Source of the DNA: Embleya sp040605455
GTDB lineage: Bacteria; Actinomycetota; Actinomycetes; Streptomycetales; Streptomycetaceae
Direction of reading: 5' to 3'
NCBI RefSeq assembly: GCF_040605455.1
Contig: NZ_JBEXCV010000001.1
Coordinates: 1-64,000, forward strand
DNA length: 64,000 nucleotides
Shown here: positions 51,701-60,230 of the stretch, piece by piece
Layout of the letters: each line of letters begins with the position of its first letter
Numbering within the stretch: position 1 is the first letter of the stretch
Notes under the pieces: generated by a model
What the model was told of the DNA's origin: nothing
Seen by the model: only the letters and a program-made list of their open reading frames with translations
Database searches by the model: none
Translations under genes and position numbers: made by a program

Positions 51701-52069
51701 CGCGCCCTGGCTGCGGACGTCCTCGTCCCGATCCTGGGTGTGCCCCGGGTGGGCCGCGACGACAACTTCTTCGGACTCGGCGGCACCTCCCTCCAGTTGA
51801 TCCAGGTCCTGGCCCGGGTACACGCGACCCACGGAGTGGATGTCGCGCCGGCCGACGTGTTCGCGGCGCCCACGTTGCGCCGGCTCGCCGAGTCGATCGA
51901 GCGCGTGCGTGCCGTCGTGCCCCGGGAGCTGGACACCATCGACGCGCTGCTCACCACCGTGGAGGACGCCCCCGACGACGCCCCGGGGCCCGCACCGCAG
52001 CACCCGCCCGGGCCCGCACCGGACGGCATGACGAAGACGGATCCGATCGACCCGAATCGACTCTCGTGA
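48785..52069 (+). CDS. NRPS ghost module: inactive C - inactive A - PCP
   Basis: A 1094-residue protein. The C-like region (about 40-430) has RHCIDRTS in place of HHxxxDG. A repeated Pro/Ala/Glu linker (about 432-477) follows. The A-like region (about 480-950) keeps length and some hydrophobic pattern but no core motif: the A3 position reads VGLRAYPSPRVLR, and YRTGD and the GRxDxQVK loop are absent. The PCP is normal (FFGLGGTSLQLIQVL, Ser near 1000). Only the PCP can work, so it must be loaded in trans. The frame is intact with no stop, so the protein is under selection. Confidence 0.88.
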   Translation: MTGPGRLSPQARRRALRSVLRRIDHQARGREFTEPRPEGAEVPLTLDQEWLYTAASAVPDLARMTVAARLETGHRLDHERLRAAVESVAAATPALGLLVGERGGTLVQTPGLGARVCWHDSPDEPAWSRPFDPRRGPLCRAAVTACDEGSALSLAVARHCIDRTSVGLLLAAVARAYQDGTVPVTGGFDVADHAYWHRRRFTPKHLADLLPTVAGRLGPAQPSLLPYDRPPVAGPPSAGGAALRRPAPVPVDPPVALVAAVGAALRRFGASSPLRLGLDDPGRHTPQTADLVGRLGTAGVLALPIDGGVDAASLTPRAREAVAASVREPLPIAALADASPPTWGAEPLLPVGLDAVSLPVPQLGGGPARIRLMPSPVPMYDLELVLAGDASGSAELLAEYDPDLFDRSTVDALTALVAHFLTPAASATWEPAPGAVAEPAAGAAAEPASEAVADPATGAVAHPAPGTVADPATGTASPPRADVVPATATAREGTFGGVDVLAGWADRSPDDVVISAPGGAMTGARVVAAVRGFREALAEAGVRVGDTVVLHADDSAAGAVALPAALGFGADVLVRRAEDPPTWSDRVADAAHARFELFPDGIVTEIAPARREPRTAFARLPEGTPGALLVGLRAYPSPRVLRIPMAALLRAAVRHADDSGLSASDVFAPDFEWAGEDAAICVLAAAGSGATLLLPTPGTADARFDALAEAGATVAELPRTFAESVPVHLLDLHASYRRLTEPASPGEQDDAAPRRRWWSAAAPDAVLTGPDPHGSTCPAPYHVLNDDLMAVPVGGTGTLWARVDPGARYLDEPAACAADFRPDPAGDGGRMVNTRALVRVGAGGTLRLVRLPEDRVCAHGRSILVEDLAAALAQRGGRPASAGVQPLDWGWAEHPYAAIRAGLPDPSPEDLVDLLRHVLPAAAVPECVLVVEGDGATAVRTGTDLDHAARSAAERGARFDSRPYTPPATDTERALAADVLVPILGVPRVGRDDNFFGLGGTSLQLIQVLARVHATHGVDVAPADVFAAPTLRRLAESIERVRAVVPRELDTIDALLTTVEDAPDDAPGPAPQHPPGPAPDGMTKTDPIDPNRLS
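50078..50215. repeat. 24-bp tandem repeat encoding the linker of the ghost module
   Basis: About six degenerate 8-codon units of the form EPAxGAVA (for example EPAAGAAA, DPATGAVA, DPATGTAS). The repeat separates the inactive C from the inactive A region and probably forms a flexible Pro/Ala linker. Confidence 0.75.
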
Positions 52070-52076
52070 GGTCACC

Positions 52077-55000
52077 GTGGCAGTGGTTACATCCGCAGAC
52101 GGCCGCTCCGTTCCCGACCGCGTGCCCCTCTCCCCCGCCCGGCAGGACGTGCTCGTCGCGGCAGCCCTGGACGACTCGGCGCGCGGACCCGACCGCCGGG
52201 CGCACCTGACCCTGGCCGACGCGTCGGCGGCCGACGTGCATCGGGCCTGGCTCGAACTCATGGCCCTGCGGCCGGAGTTGGCCATCGGTGTGGACTGGTC
52301 GCAGGCTCGACCCGCGCTGGTCCGCACGGGCGTCGCGCCGCCGTTCCTGCGGGCCGACGACCCCGCGGCGGACGACCGTGCCGACGGCGGGGAACCCCGG
52401 CACGGACTCCCATCGGGGCCGGCGGGCGCGCTCGGCCGACTCTCGTGGTCGGACGCGACCCGCGAGGCCGTACTGACCTACCATCCGCTGCTGGTCGACG
52501 AGTTGGGCGCGCACCTGCTCCTGAGCGACCTGGCCGCCCTGGTGCGCGGCGAACAGCCGGTGGATCGGCCGGACGACCTCGTGCTGCGTCCGGACCCTGT
52601 GGAGCAGGCCGAGGCGACCGAGTTCTGGCGGCGCTCGCTCGCCGACGTCGACGGCGTCACGCCGCTGTTTCCCGAACCCGCCGCCCGGTGCGGGCGCGAA
52701 CCCGGCACCGTGCGGGTCGCGCTGTCCGCTCCCGCGACCGTCGCGGTCCGCGCATTGGCCGCGGCCGTGCACTCGTGCAAGCTGCGGGTGGTCGCCGCCG
52801 CATGGGCATCGGTGGTGGCCAGGTTCCGTGGCGAACCGCTCGCCGTGATCGGCCTGTCGGTCGACACCCGGCCCCCCGCCCTGCGCGCGTGCCTGAGCCC
52901 CTTCGAACGCACCCTGCCCACGCCGGTGCGGCTGGACGACACTCCCGCTGCGGCGTGGATCGCCGAGTTGTCGGAGTGGATGGAAAGGGCCCGCGCACAC
53001 GGGCAGCTCCCGGGCGCGGTCTTGCACGAACTCTCCGGCGCGGAACGCGGCCCGGCGCTGTACGACTCGGTGGTCGACGCGCGCGACGACGCCTCCGTGC
53101 CGGCGCCGGAGCCGGCCGGGCCGGCGCTCGTCGTCGGCGTCGAGGACGACGGTGCGACGCTGACCCTGGTGGCCCGGTACGCCCCGGAGGTCGCCGACGC
53201 CGAGCGGGTGGAGCGGCTGCTGCGCTGCACCGCGGCCGTGCTCACCGGGGCCGCCACCGCACCCGACACCCCGATGAGCCGGCTCCCCCTGGTCGACGCG
53301 ACCGAGTGGGCGGCGCTGAACGCACACAACGACACGGCGGTGGACCATCCGCGCGACAAGTGCCTGCACCGGCACGTCGAGGATCAGGTGGACCGCACAC
53401 CGGACCGCCCCGCCCTGGTCCACGAGGGCGAGTCGATGAGCTACGCCGAGTTGGACCGCGCCGCGAACCGCCTGGCACACCACCTGATCGAGCTCGGCGT
53501 TCGGCCCGACACCATCGTGGGACTGTGCGCGGAGCCCGGGTTCGAGCTCAACGTGGCCATCCTGGCGATCCTCAAGGCGGGCGGCGCCTACGCCCCGCTG
53601 GACCCCTCGTTCCCGCCGGACCGGCTGACCTATCTGGCCGAGGACCTGGACTGTCCGGTGCTGCTCGTGCAGAGGCACCTGGTCGCATTGTTGCCCCGGG
53701 CACGCAACCCGGTCGTCCTGGACGAGCCGCAGGCGTGGGCCCATCACCCGAGCGATCGACCGCGCACCGGGGTGGCTCCGGACAACCTCGCCTACGTGAT
53801 GTACACCTCGGGCTCCACCGGTCGCCCCAAGGGCGTCCTGGTCCAGCACGGCGGCGCCGTCAACTTCGTGTGGTGGATCAGTCGACTGTACGAACTCGGG
53901 CCGGACGAAGCCGCGTTGCAGTGGACCGCGTACAGCTTCGACGCCGCCGTATGGGAACTGTTCCGGCCGCTGTTCGTCGGTGCGCGAGCCGTGCTCGCAC
54001 CACCGAGACTTCACCTGGACCTGAACCGCTTCACCGAGCTGATCCGCACCGAGCGTGTCGCCACCCTGCACTTCGTTCCGGCGATGCTCCAGACGTTCCT
54101 CACCGCCGAGGACGCCGCCGCGTGCACATCCCTGCGTTTCGTCTTCGTCAGCGGCGAGCCGATCCCGCCCACGCTCGCCGAGCGATTCCACGCGACGCTG
54201 GACGCGGACCTGATCAACCTGTACGGCGTCACCGAGGTCTCCATCGACTCCACCTTCCACGTGGTTCCCCGGGAGAGCGGGCTGCCGTTCGTGCGGTCGG
54301 GGCGGCCGATGAACAACGAGACGACCCACGTCCTGGACCGGCACCTGGAGCCGGTGCCGTTCGGCGCGCGCGGGGAGGTGTACATCGGCGGCGAGAGTGT
54401 CACGCGTGGCTATCACGGGCGTCCGGGCCTGACCGCCGACCGGTTCGTACCCGACCCGTTCGCGGGCGGCGGGGCCAGGCTGTACCGCACGGGAGACGTG
54501 GCGACCCTGTTGCCGGACGGCAATCTGCATTTCCTGGGCCGCAGCGACCACCAGGTGAAGGTGCGCGGCATCCGAATCGAACCGCACGAGGTGGAGGCGG
54601 AGATCGCCGAACACCCCGGGGTCCGCGAGTGCCTGGTCGTCCCGTGGGGCGACGACAGCGAACGCAGCCTCGCCGGCTACATCGTGCCGCGTGCGGACGA
54701 CTTGGACGTGGCCGAGCTGCGCGCCTTCCTCGCCGCGCGGATGCCCGGCTACATGGTGCCGACCTCGATCTCGCTGCTCTCCGCGTTCCCGCTCGGGCAC
54801 ACCGGCAAGATCGACCGCAAGGCGTTGCCCGCGCCGCAGCGCAGCATCGACGAGCGGTTGACCGCCGGCGTGGCGCCGCGCACCGACACCGAGCGGGAGG
54901 TCGCGCGGATCTGGCAGGAGGTGTTACGCGTGCCGAGCGTCGGCGTGCTCGACGACTTCTTCGCCGTGGGCGGCAACTCGCTGCTCGCGACCAGGGTGAT

Positions 55001-55181
55001 CGCCGCCGTCCGCAGCCGGTTCGGGGTGCGCCTGCCGCTGCGCACGTGGCTGGAGTCCAGCGCCGTCGCGGACCTGGCCGCCGCCATCGACCGATATCGC
55101 GAGGGTGCGGAGAGCGTGGCCGCGCTGGTCGCCGAGGTCGCGGGCCTGGCGGAGGACGATGTACGAGAGGCGGGCCCGTGA
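52077..55181 (+). CDS. NRPS, inactive C - A(serine) - PCP
   Basis: A 1034-residue protein. The C region (about 15-430) reads YHPLLVDE for HHxxxDG. The A domain has YTSGSTGRPKG, YSFDAAVWELF, NLYGVTEVSID, YRTGDVATL, GRSDHQVKVRG and HTGKIDRKA. My pocket reading D235 A236 W239 H278 F299 S301 L322 I330 D331 is nearly the serine code DVWHxSLID, so serine is predicted. The PCP serine is near residue 968 (FFAVGGNSLLATRV). GTG at 52077 has GAGG upstream, 7 bp after the previous gene. Confidence 0.93.
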   Translation: MAVVTSADGRSVPDRVPLSPARQDVLVAAALDDSARGPDRRAHLTLADASAADVHRAWLELMALRPELAIGVDWSQARPALVRTGVAPPFLRADDPAADDRADGGEPRHGLPSGPAGALGRLSWSDATREAVLTYHPLLVDELGAHLLLSDLAALVRGEQPVDRPDDLVLRPDPVEQAEATEFWRRSLADVDGVTPLFPEPAARCGREPGTVRVALSAPATVAVRALAAAVHSCKLRVVAAAWASVVARFRGEPLAVIGLSVDTRPPALRACLSPFERTLPTPVRLDDTPAAAWIAELSEWMERARAHGQLPGAVLHELSGAERGPALYDSVVDARDDASVPAPEPAGPALVVGVEDDGATLTLVARYAPEVADAERVERLLRCTAAVLTGAATAPDTPMSRLPLVDATEWAALNAHNDTAVDHPRDKCLHRHVEDQVDRTPDRPALVHEGESMSYAELDRAANRLAHHLIELGVRPDTIVGLCAEPGFELNVAILAILKAGGAYAPLDPSFPPDRLTYLAEDLDCPVLLVQRHLVALLPRARNPVVLDEPQAWAHHPSDRPRTGVAPDNLAYVMYTSGSTGRPKGVLVQHGGAVNFVWWISRLYELGPDEAALQWTAYSFDAAVWELFRPLFVGARAVLAPPRLHLDLNRFTELIRTERVATLHFVPAMLQTFLTAEDAAACTSLRFVFVSGEPIPPTLAERFHATLDADLINLYGVTEVSIDSTFHVVPRESGLPFVRSGRPMNNETTHVLDRHLEPVPFGARGEVYIGGESVTRGYHGRPGLTADRFVPDPFAGGGARLYRTGDVATLLPDGNLHFLGRSDHQVKVRGIRIEPHEVEAEIAEHPGVRECLVVPWGDDSERSLAGYIVPRADDLDVAELRAFLAARMPGYMVPTSISLLSAFPLGHTGKIDRKALPAPQRSIDERLTAGVAPRTDTEREVARIWQEVLRVPSVGVLDDFFAVGGNSLLATRVIAAVRSRFGVRLPLRTWLESSAVADLAAAIDRYREGAESVAALVAEVAGLAEDDVREAGP

Positions 55182-56548
55182 GCACGGACAGCGGCGCGGA
55201 CCTACGGGCGCGCATGGCGGCGCTTTCGCCGGCCAAGCGCGAACTGCTGACCGCGCGCCTGGCCGAACAGGGGCTCCTGCATCACCTGGACGGCGGCCCC
55301 GAGCGGGTCGAGGGAGAGCCGGACGAGGTCACCGTGAAGCAGGAGTCGTTGTGGCGGGCCCATCGGGACGGCGACGACGGCGACTTCCATCACGTCGGCC
55401 TGGTGTGCGCTTTTCCGCCGGAACGCGCGCCCGAGGACGTGGCGCGGGCCGTGCGTCGGGCGATCGAGTCGTACGAGGCGCTGCGCGGCTCCTACGTCGC
55501 GGCCGGGCCGGACGGCGCGCGGGTGCGCGTGCACGAGGCCGACGAGGTGCCGGTGGAGCGGGTCGTCGCGGCCTCGCCGGATCCGGTGCACGCCTTCCGG
55601 GCGGCGGGGCGACTGGCCTTGCGGGACGGGCGGTCGCCGTTTCGGCTGGATCGGCCGCCGGTGCGGATACGGGTGCTGGACGCGCGGCCGGCGGCGGTGC
55701 TGCTGACGGTGGTGGCGCACGACATCGCGTGTGATCGGTACGGGCTGCGCACGGTTTTGCTGCCGGCGCTGTGCGGGGTACCGGTGGCCGGCCGGTTGCG
55801 TCCGCGCGAGGTGGCGCACTGGCAACGGCGCAGTCTGGTCTCGGGGGTGGTCCGGCAGCAAGTCGAGCGCACCACCGCCCGCTTGATGGGGTCGGCGCCG
55901 CTCGGCCTGCCCGATTCGGGGGACCGGACGGGAGCGCGGATACCGGTGCGGATCGACGGTGCCACGGGCCGCGGACTCGACCGCCTGGCGCGGTCTACCG
56001 GATCGAGCCTGTTCGCCGTGCTGTTGGCGGCCTGGGGATCGGTGGTGGCCGAGTGTCACAACCGCGCGGAGATCCTGGTGGGGTGTTGCACCTCGGGTCG
56101 CCATCGACCGGAACTGGGCGGTGTGCTTGCCGACTTGGCCAATACGGTCGTCGTCCGGGTCCAGGCGCGACCGGCGGCGCGGTGCGCGGAGTCGATCCAC
56201 CGGACCCGGGACGAGCTGACGGCGGCGTTGGGCGACGGTGACGCGCCCTTCGAGCGCGTCCTGGCCGCCCTCACCGGTGACGACGCGGTCCTGGACCAGG
56301 ACATCCGGGTACGGCTGACCCTGGACGAGGAGGACGGGACGGCGTCCCTGCCCGGTTGCCTCGGCGTCGAGGACGTGGACTTCGGATACGCGAAGACGTC
56401 CTTGAGCCTGGAATTGGGTATCCGGCCCGATCGCGGGCTGGCAGGTGCGGTGGCCCATCGACCGGCGGACGTGTCCCGCGAGGCCGCCGCGGAGTTGACC
56501 GGGATGCTGCACGCCCGACTGGCGAGGCTGTCCCGGCTCACAGGTTGA
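55178..56548 (+). CDS. Free-standing inactive condensation domain
   Basis: A 456-residue C-like protein. It begins with an NRPS docking-like stretch (LRARMAALSPAKRELLTARL), then a C-domain fold with AHDIACDR in place of HHxxxDG near residue 180, and a late GCCTSGRHRPEL region matching the C5 area. The catalytic second His is Asp. GTG at 55178 overlaps the preceding stop. It has no carrier or A domain, so it may be a scaffold, a recruiter of tailoring enzymes, or a last-step non-canonical acyltransferase. Confidence 0.85.
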   Translation: MSTDSGADLRARMAALSPAKRELLTARLAEQGLLHHLDGGPERVEGEPDEVTVKQESLWRAHRDGDDGDFHHVGLVCAFPPERAPEDVARAVRRAIESYEALRGSYVAAGPDGARVRVHEADEVPVERVVAASPDPVHAFRAAGRLALRDGRSPFRLDRPPVRIRVLDARPAAVLLTVVAHDIACDRYGLRTVLLPALCGVPVAGRLRPREVAHWQRRSLVSGVVRQQVERTTARLMGSAPLGLPDSGDRTGARIPVRIDGATGRGLDRLARSTGSSLFAVLLAAWGSVVAECHNRAEILVGCCTSGRHRPELGGVLADLANTVVVRVQARPAARCAESIHRTRDELTAALGDGDAPFERVLAALTGDDAVLDQDIRVRLTLDEEDGTASLPGCLGVEDVDFGYAKTSLSLELGIRPDRGLAGAVAHRPADVSREAAAELTGMLHARLARLSRLTG

Positions 56549-56595
56549 GCGGCCGAGCGGGTACACGTCCTGATGCGCGATGCGCGGGTGGGTCG

Positions 56596-57126
56596 TCAGT
56601 GCCCGTCGGCGCTCGCCCAGACGAGGTCGCCTTCCCTCGGGTCGTGGATGTCGAGCAGATATCCACGACCCCAGGCCGTGCGGATGGACAGGTGCAGGGA
56701 GCCGATGCGTCGGCGCAGCCGCAGTATGCGCAGATCCAAGGCGTTGCGCCGCTGGGCACAGTCGCCCGGCCACACTCGACGGACCAGGCTTTCCCGGGAC
56801 ACGACCTCCTGGAACGACTCCACCAGGACGCGCATCAGATCCGCCTCCGCCGGAGACAGCGACAGTCTGCGTCCGCCGAAGCGCAGCACGCCCTCACGGT
56901 CGATGCACGGTAGTGCGCCCGCCTGGGCCCTGGCCGCGAGGGCGGCCCGACGGGCCCCGAAGTCCTCCCGACTGATCGGTGGCCTGACCCAGTCCTCCAG
57001 GACGTTCAGCCCCGTGGGCACCGAGACCCCGTGGCCCTCCAGGACCAGCAGGCAGGGCAATCCCCGCGACCTGCATACCGCGCGCTTTTCCGCCTCGGAC
57101 GGCCACCGTAAAACCTTGACTTCCAC
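56596..57126 (-). CDS. Winged-helix transcriptional regulator (OmpR/PhoB-type C-terminal domain)
   Basis: A 176-residue protein. The C-terminal half is a Trans_reg_C winged helix: LSLSPAEADLMRVLVES, VVSRESLVRRVWPGD, NALDLRILRLRRRIG and the wing AWGRGYLLD. The N-terminal half (LPCLLVLEGHGVSVPTG) lacks a recognisable receiver with phosphorylatable Asp. It is convergent with the last NRPS gene, 47 bp away, and marks the probable right end of the cluster, so it may be the pathway-specific regulator. GTG start at 57126 has a poor ribosome site. Confidence 0.85.
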   Translation of the reverse strand: MEVKVLRWPSEAEKRAVCRSRGLPCLLVLEGHGVSVPTGLNVLEDWVRPPISREDFGARRAALAARAQAGALPCIDREGVLRFGGRRLSLSPAEADLMRVLVESFQEVVSRESLVRRVWPGDCAQRRNALDLRILRLRRRIGSLHLSIRTAWGRGYLLDIHDPREGDLVWASADGH

Positions 57127-58037
57127 ATGATCACCATTTCGGAATGCTCATGGAAATTTCGGGCTCACGAGCGATGAAGTCGGCTCCGCACGTCATTCAC
57201 CCACGGCTTTCGGCGAACCTTCGAGTATCGACGCGACCGAACTCGGGCACGTTCGCATATCGGGCCGGGATTCGTAATCAACGAATACGTCCGCCTGCCG
57301 TGCGCCGCACCTCACCACGCAAACCTGGTATTTGTATATGTATCCGATGTCGTTCCGTGCCCGTGCCCGTGCCCGACGCTGCGCGGCATTCCCCGGGCGG
57401 CGGCCCCGTCCCCGTGACAGCGCGGGCAATACTCGCCCATCGCAGGGTTTCGCACGACCGACTCGCCAACCGCCCCGCCCGATTCGATGCCGAGACCAAC
57501 CGTTTCCTCGGCTTCGAGACACGAACGTGAACCGGGACCCACCGCCGCGCCGATCATGTCGTACCGCCGACGCCGCGTTACCCGCCGACTGTGAAACCAT
57601 CTGTCCCGCCGCCATGATGCTAAACACAATTCGCTCGACGCAACCCGCACCGAGCGCTCGTGCCGGCATTCCCCGGCGGAATTACCCGGGCGGTGACACC
57701 GTGTCCACACGCGACCCACTCGGCGAAATCCCGCGACCGACGAACGAGTTGCGGGAACGGGCCGATCGGGTCGCATACGAAGGTCCGGTTCTTCGACGGG
57801 CACGTCCCGGACGTCGGTCACCGGCCGGATGCCGGGCCCGGGCTCGGTCGTTCCGGAGCGGGCCCGCGTCGCGTCGACGCGGGCCCGCGTGCCACTGCGC
57901 TCGGCCGCGACGGTGAGCGAATCGACCTGACGGCCGATGCTCGCGCACCGCAACCTGGCGAGCTCAGCGCCAAGGCCGGGAGTTGGGTTCGCCGACCTCA
58001 CCGGGTGTGGTGAGGTCGGCGAGGGTGGGTTACGGGG
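57127..58037. other. 911-bp non-coding stretch between cluster regulator and M1 peptidase
   Basis: No convincing gene on either strand: open frames here are Arg/Pro-rich without family motifs. The part next to the regulator start (57127-57340) is AT-richer and probably holds its promoter. A run of cgtgcc units occurs near 57355-57378. A hairpin sits at the right end (separate entry). This is the likely cluster boundary. Confidence 0.6.
57990..58021. terminator. Perfect 13-bp hairpin after the M1 peptidase gene
   Basis: CGCCGACCTCACC at 57990-58002 pairs perfectly with 58009-58021 around a 6-base loop, 16 bp after the stop of the minus-strand peptidase gene. A transcription terminator for that gene is the simplest reading. 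Confidence 0.85.
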
Positions 58038-59438
58038 TTACGGGGTTGCCGGCTTGCCCTGGCCGTAGAGCCAGGTGGCGAAGAGGGCGTCGAGGTTTTT
58101 GCCGGAGATTCGCTTGCTGAGGGCGATGAACTGGGCGGAGTCGCCGTGGCCGTAGCGGTGGTCGGTGGCCCAGGTCTTGAGGATGGTGAAGAAGGCTCGG
58201 TCGCCGACGGTCTGGCGGAGCTTCTCCAGGACCATGGCACCGCGCTCGTAGGGCGGCTTGGCGAAGAGGTGCCCACCGTCGCCTGGGTCGCCGGCCGGGA
58301 AGGACCACAGCGAGTCGGTGGCCGGCAGCGCGTAGTCGGCGGCGAACTGCTGGGCGGTGCTGAGCCCGCCGTGTTCGGCGGCCCAGAGCCACTCGGCGTA
58401 CGTGGCGAAGCCCTCGTTCAGCCAGATGTCCTGCCACTTGGTCGGCGTGACCGAGTCGCCGAACCACTGGTGCGCCGTCTCGTGGACGAGCGTTCCGATG
58501 TCCGGGGCCCGGTCGTAGATCGGCCTGGTCTGCGTCTCCAGTGCGTAGCCGACGTCGGGCGCGTCCTCGACGATGGAGCCGGCCGCCTCGAACGGATAGC
58601 GGCCGAACAACCCGCTCTCCCATTCGATCACGGCGGGCAGTTGGTCCAGAACCGGCTTGGCCTCCGCGGCCTGGCTCGGTGCCACGGCGTTGTAGACCGG
58701 CAGGCCGCTCCTGGTCACGTACTGCTCGACCTGGAACTTGCCGATGCTCGCGGTGGCCAGATAAGCGGCCATCGGCTTGGACTCGGACCACGAGAAGGTG
58801 GTCCTGCCGGCCTGGCTGCGCTGGTCGCGAAGTCGGCCGTTGGACACCGCGGTCCAGCCGTCGGGAACAGTCACTTTGACGTCGTACGTGGACTTGTCGC
58901 TCGGGTGGCTGTTGCTCGGGAACCAGGTCATCGCACCCTGCGGTTCGTTGGCCACGAAGACCGAGCCGTCCGGCTGGATGATCCACCCGTCGGGAGAACC
59001 GTCGGGGTCGGTCACGTACTCCGGTACACCCGAGTAGGTGACCACGACATGGAACCTGCTGCCCTTGTCCAGCGCATGCGCCGGAGTGACCGTGAGCTCG
59101 GCGCCGTCGCGAGTGAACGCGGCCCGCCTGCCGTCGATCCGCACGCTGTCCACGGTCAGTCCGGACAGGTCGAGATTGAACGAGCTGAGCTTGTGCGTGG
59201 TCGTGACGGCGAGGTCGGCAGAGCCTTCGAGCCGTCTGGTCGTCGGGGTGTAGTCGAGGTCGAGACCGTAGTGGGCAACGTGGTACCCGCCGTTGCCGGA
59301 CAGCGGGAAGTACGGGTCGCCCGCGCCCGGGGCACCGGGCGTCGCAGCGCCTCCCGAGGTGGCGGCGCCGACCAGCAGGGCGGCGAGTGCGGGGGTCGCG
59401 ACGAGGGCGAGGACAGGACGGGCGAACTTCGAAGCCAA
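58038..59438 (-). CDS. Secreted M1-family zinc metallopeptidase
   Basis: A 466-residue aminopeptidase N-type protein with a signal peptide (MASKFARP, then an Ala/Leu-rich core). It carries the zinc site HETAHQWFGDSV with the second Glu in LNEGFATYAEW; the N-terminal beta domain is present, while the large C-terminal domain of classical PepN is missing, as in small Streptomyces homologues. The TTG start at 59438 is supported by AGGAGG 8 nt upstream. Probably general extracellular peptide degradation, outside the cluster. Confidence 0.92.
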   Translation of the reverse strand: MASKFARPVLALVATPALAALLVGAATSGGAATPGAPGAGDPYFPLSGNGGYHVAHYGLDLDYTPTTRRLEGSADLAVTTTHKLSSFNLDLSGLTVDSVRIDGRRAAFTRDGAELTVTPAHALDKGSRFHVVVTYSGVPEYVTDPDGSPDGWIIQPDGSVFVANEPQGAMTWFPSNSHPSDKSTYDVKVTVPDGWTAVSNGRLRDQRSQAGRTTFSWSESKPMAAYLATASIGKFQVEQYVTRSGLPVYNAVAPSQAAEAKPVLDQLPAVIEWESGLFGRYPFEAAGSIVEDAPDVGYALETQTRPIYDRAPDIGTLVHETAHQWFGDSVTPTKWQDIWLNEGFATYAEWLWAAEHGGLSTAQQFAADYALPATDSLWSFPAGDPGDGGHLFAKPPYERGAMVLEKLRQTVGDRAFFTILKTWATDHRYGHGDSAQFIALSKRISGKNLDALFATWLYGQGKPATP

Positions 59439-60230
59439 GGCGTGGGCCTCCTGTGTCGTGGCTGAATTCCGAGGTGGCGACGGATCCGGCGGCGCACACG
59501 ATCAACGCGTCGCCGGGTCCGCGTGCCGAGCCCACGCACCTCGGCCACCGACTCGGACGCGACGCGATACGACAGGACACACGAATCCGACCCGGCGAGG
59601 GGTCGGACAGGGGAAAACGGACGAACGATAGCTGAAGCAACGAAGGAACGGGGGCGAAGCGACGAAAAAGCGAACGACTCAGCGGCAAGTCGGGAACAGG
59701 ACACGGACAAAGCAGTACAAAGCACGCGAACACGAGCCGCGCCGGCAATCACTCTACGGTCGAACTTCTGGACGATGAACCAGCCCCGGGCAATCATTCG
59801 GGTGATAATCGGCCCACCCTCACCCTCACCCACCCCCGACCGCGTCGGTCGAGTCCGGCCAATGCTCAGGGAAACGCGTCGCGCCGGGGCGGCATCACCG
59901 CGTGGGCATCGGCCGATTCGTCCGGGACGTGGATCGGTGTCGGGCGGTACGGGTTGCCGATTCGGGGTCGGTCTCGGTCGCGGAGGGTGGACACGTGTGC
60001 CGTGGGTCGACGAGCTCGGAGTGGTCGACGGCGAAGGGCTCACAGTCCGAAGTGGCCTGGAAAGGCGCGCATCCGTCGTGGACCACGAGTGCCCGTTCCC
60101 ATGTCCGAAACTGTACGACCCTTGTCGTTTAAGCCGATGGTGGGTGTCGTGCCGCCAACGGATCATGGACACGTACTCCTTTCCGCCGGGCCGCATCGTC
60201 GGTCGGGCCCCGGTTCCAGAGAGAGAAACA
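59439..60230. other. 792-bp divergent intergenic region
   Basis: It lies between the minus-strand M1 peptidase and the plus-strand saccharopine-dehydrogenase-like gene. No supported gene: candidate frames lack family motifs and ribosome sites. It is AT-richer than its neighbours, notably 59620-59830, consistent with promoters in both directions. Confidence 0.55.

Noticed and set aside
31113..56548. Antrimycin/cirratiomycin-type product
   Set aside because: As I recall, those peptides combine 2,3-diaminobutyrate with piperazate-type residues, which fits part of the cluster, but the tryptophan-type genes and the E1/ACP cassette do not fit. Too uncertain to state as a finding.
57312..58001. 229-codon minus-strand open frame with a CPRCHGDG segment
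   Set aside because: Arg/Gly-rich, no ribosome site, no family motif outside a chance zinc-ribbon-like stretch, and it contains the terminator hairpin region. Treated as non-coding.
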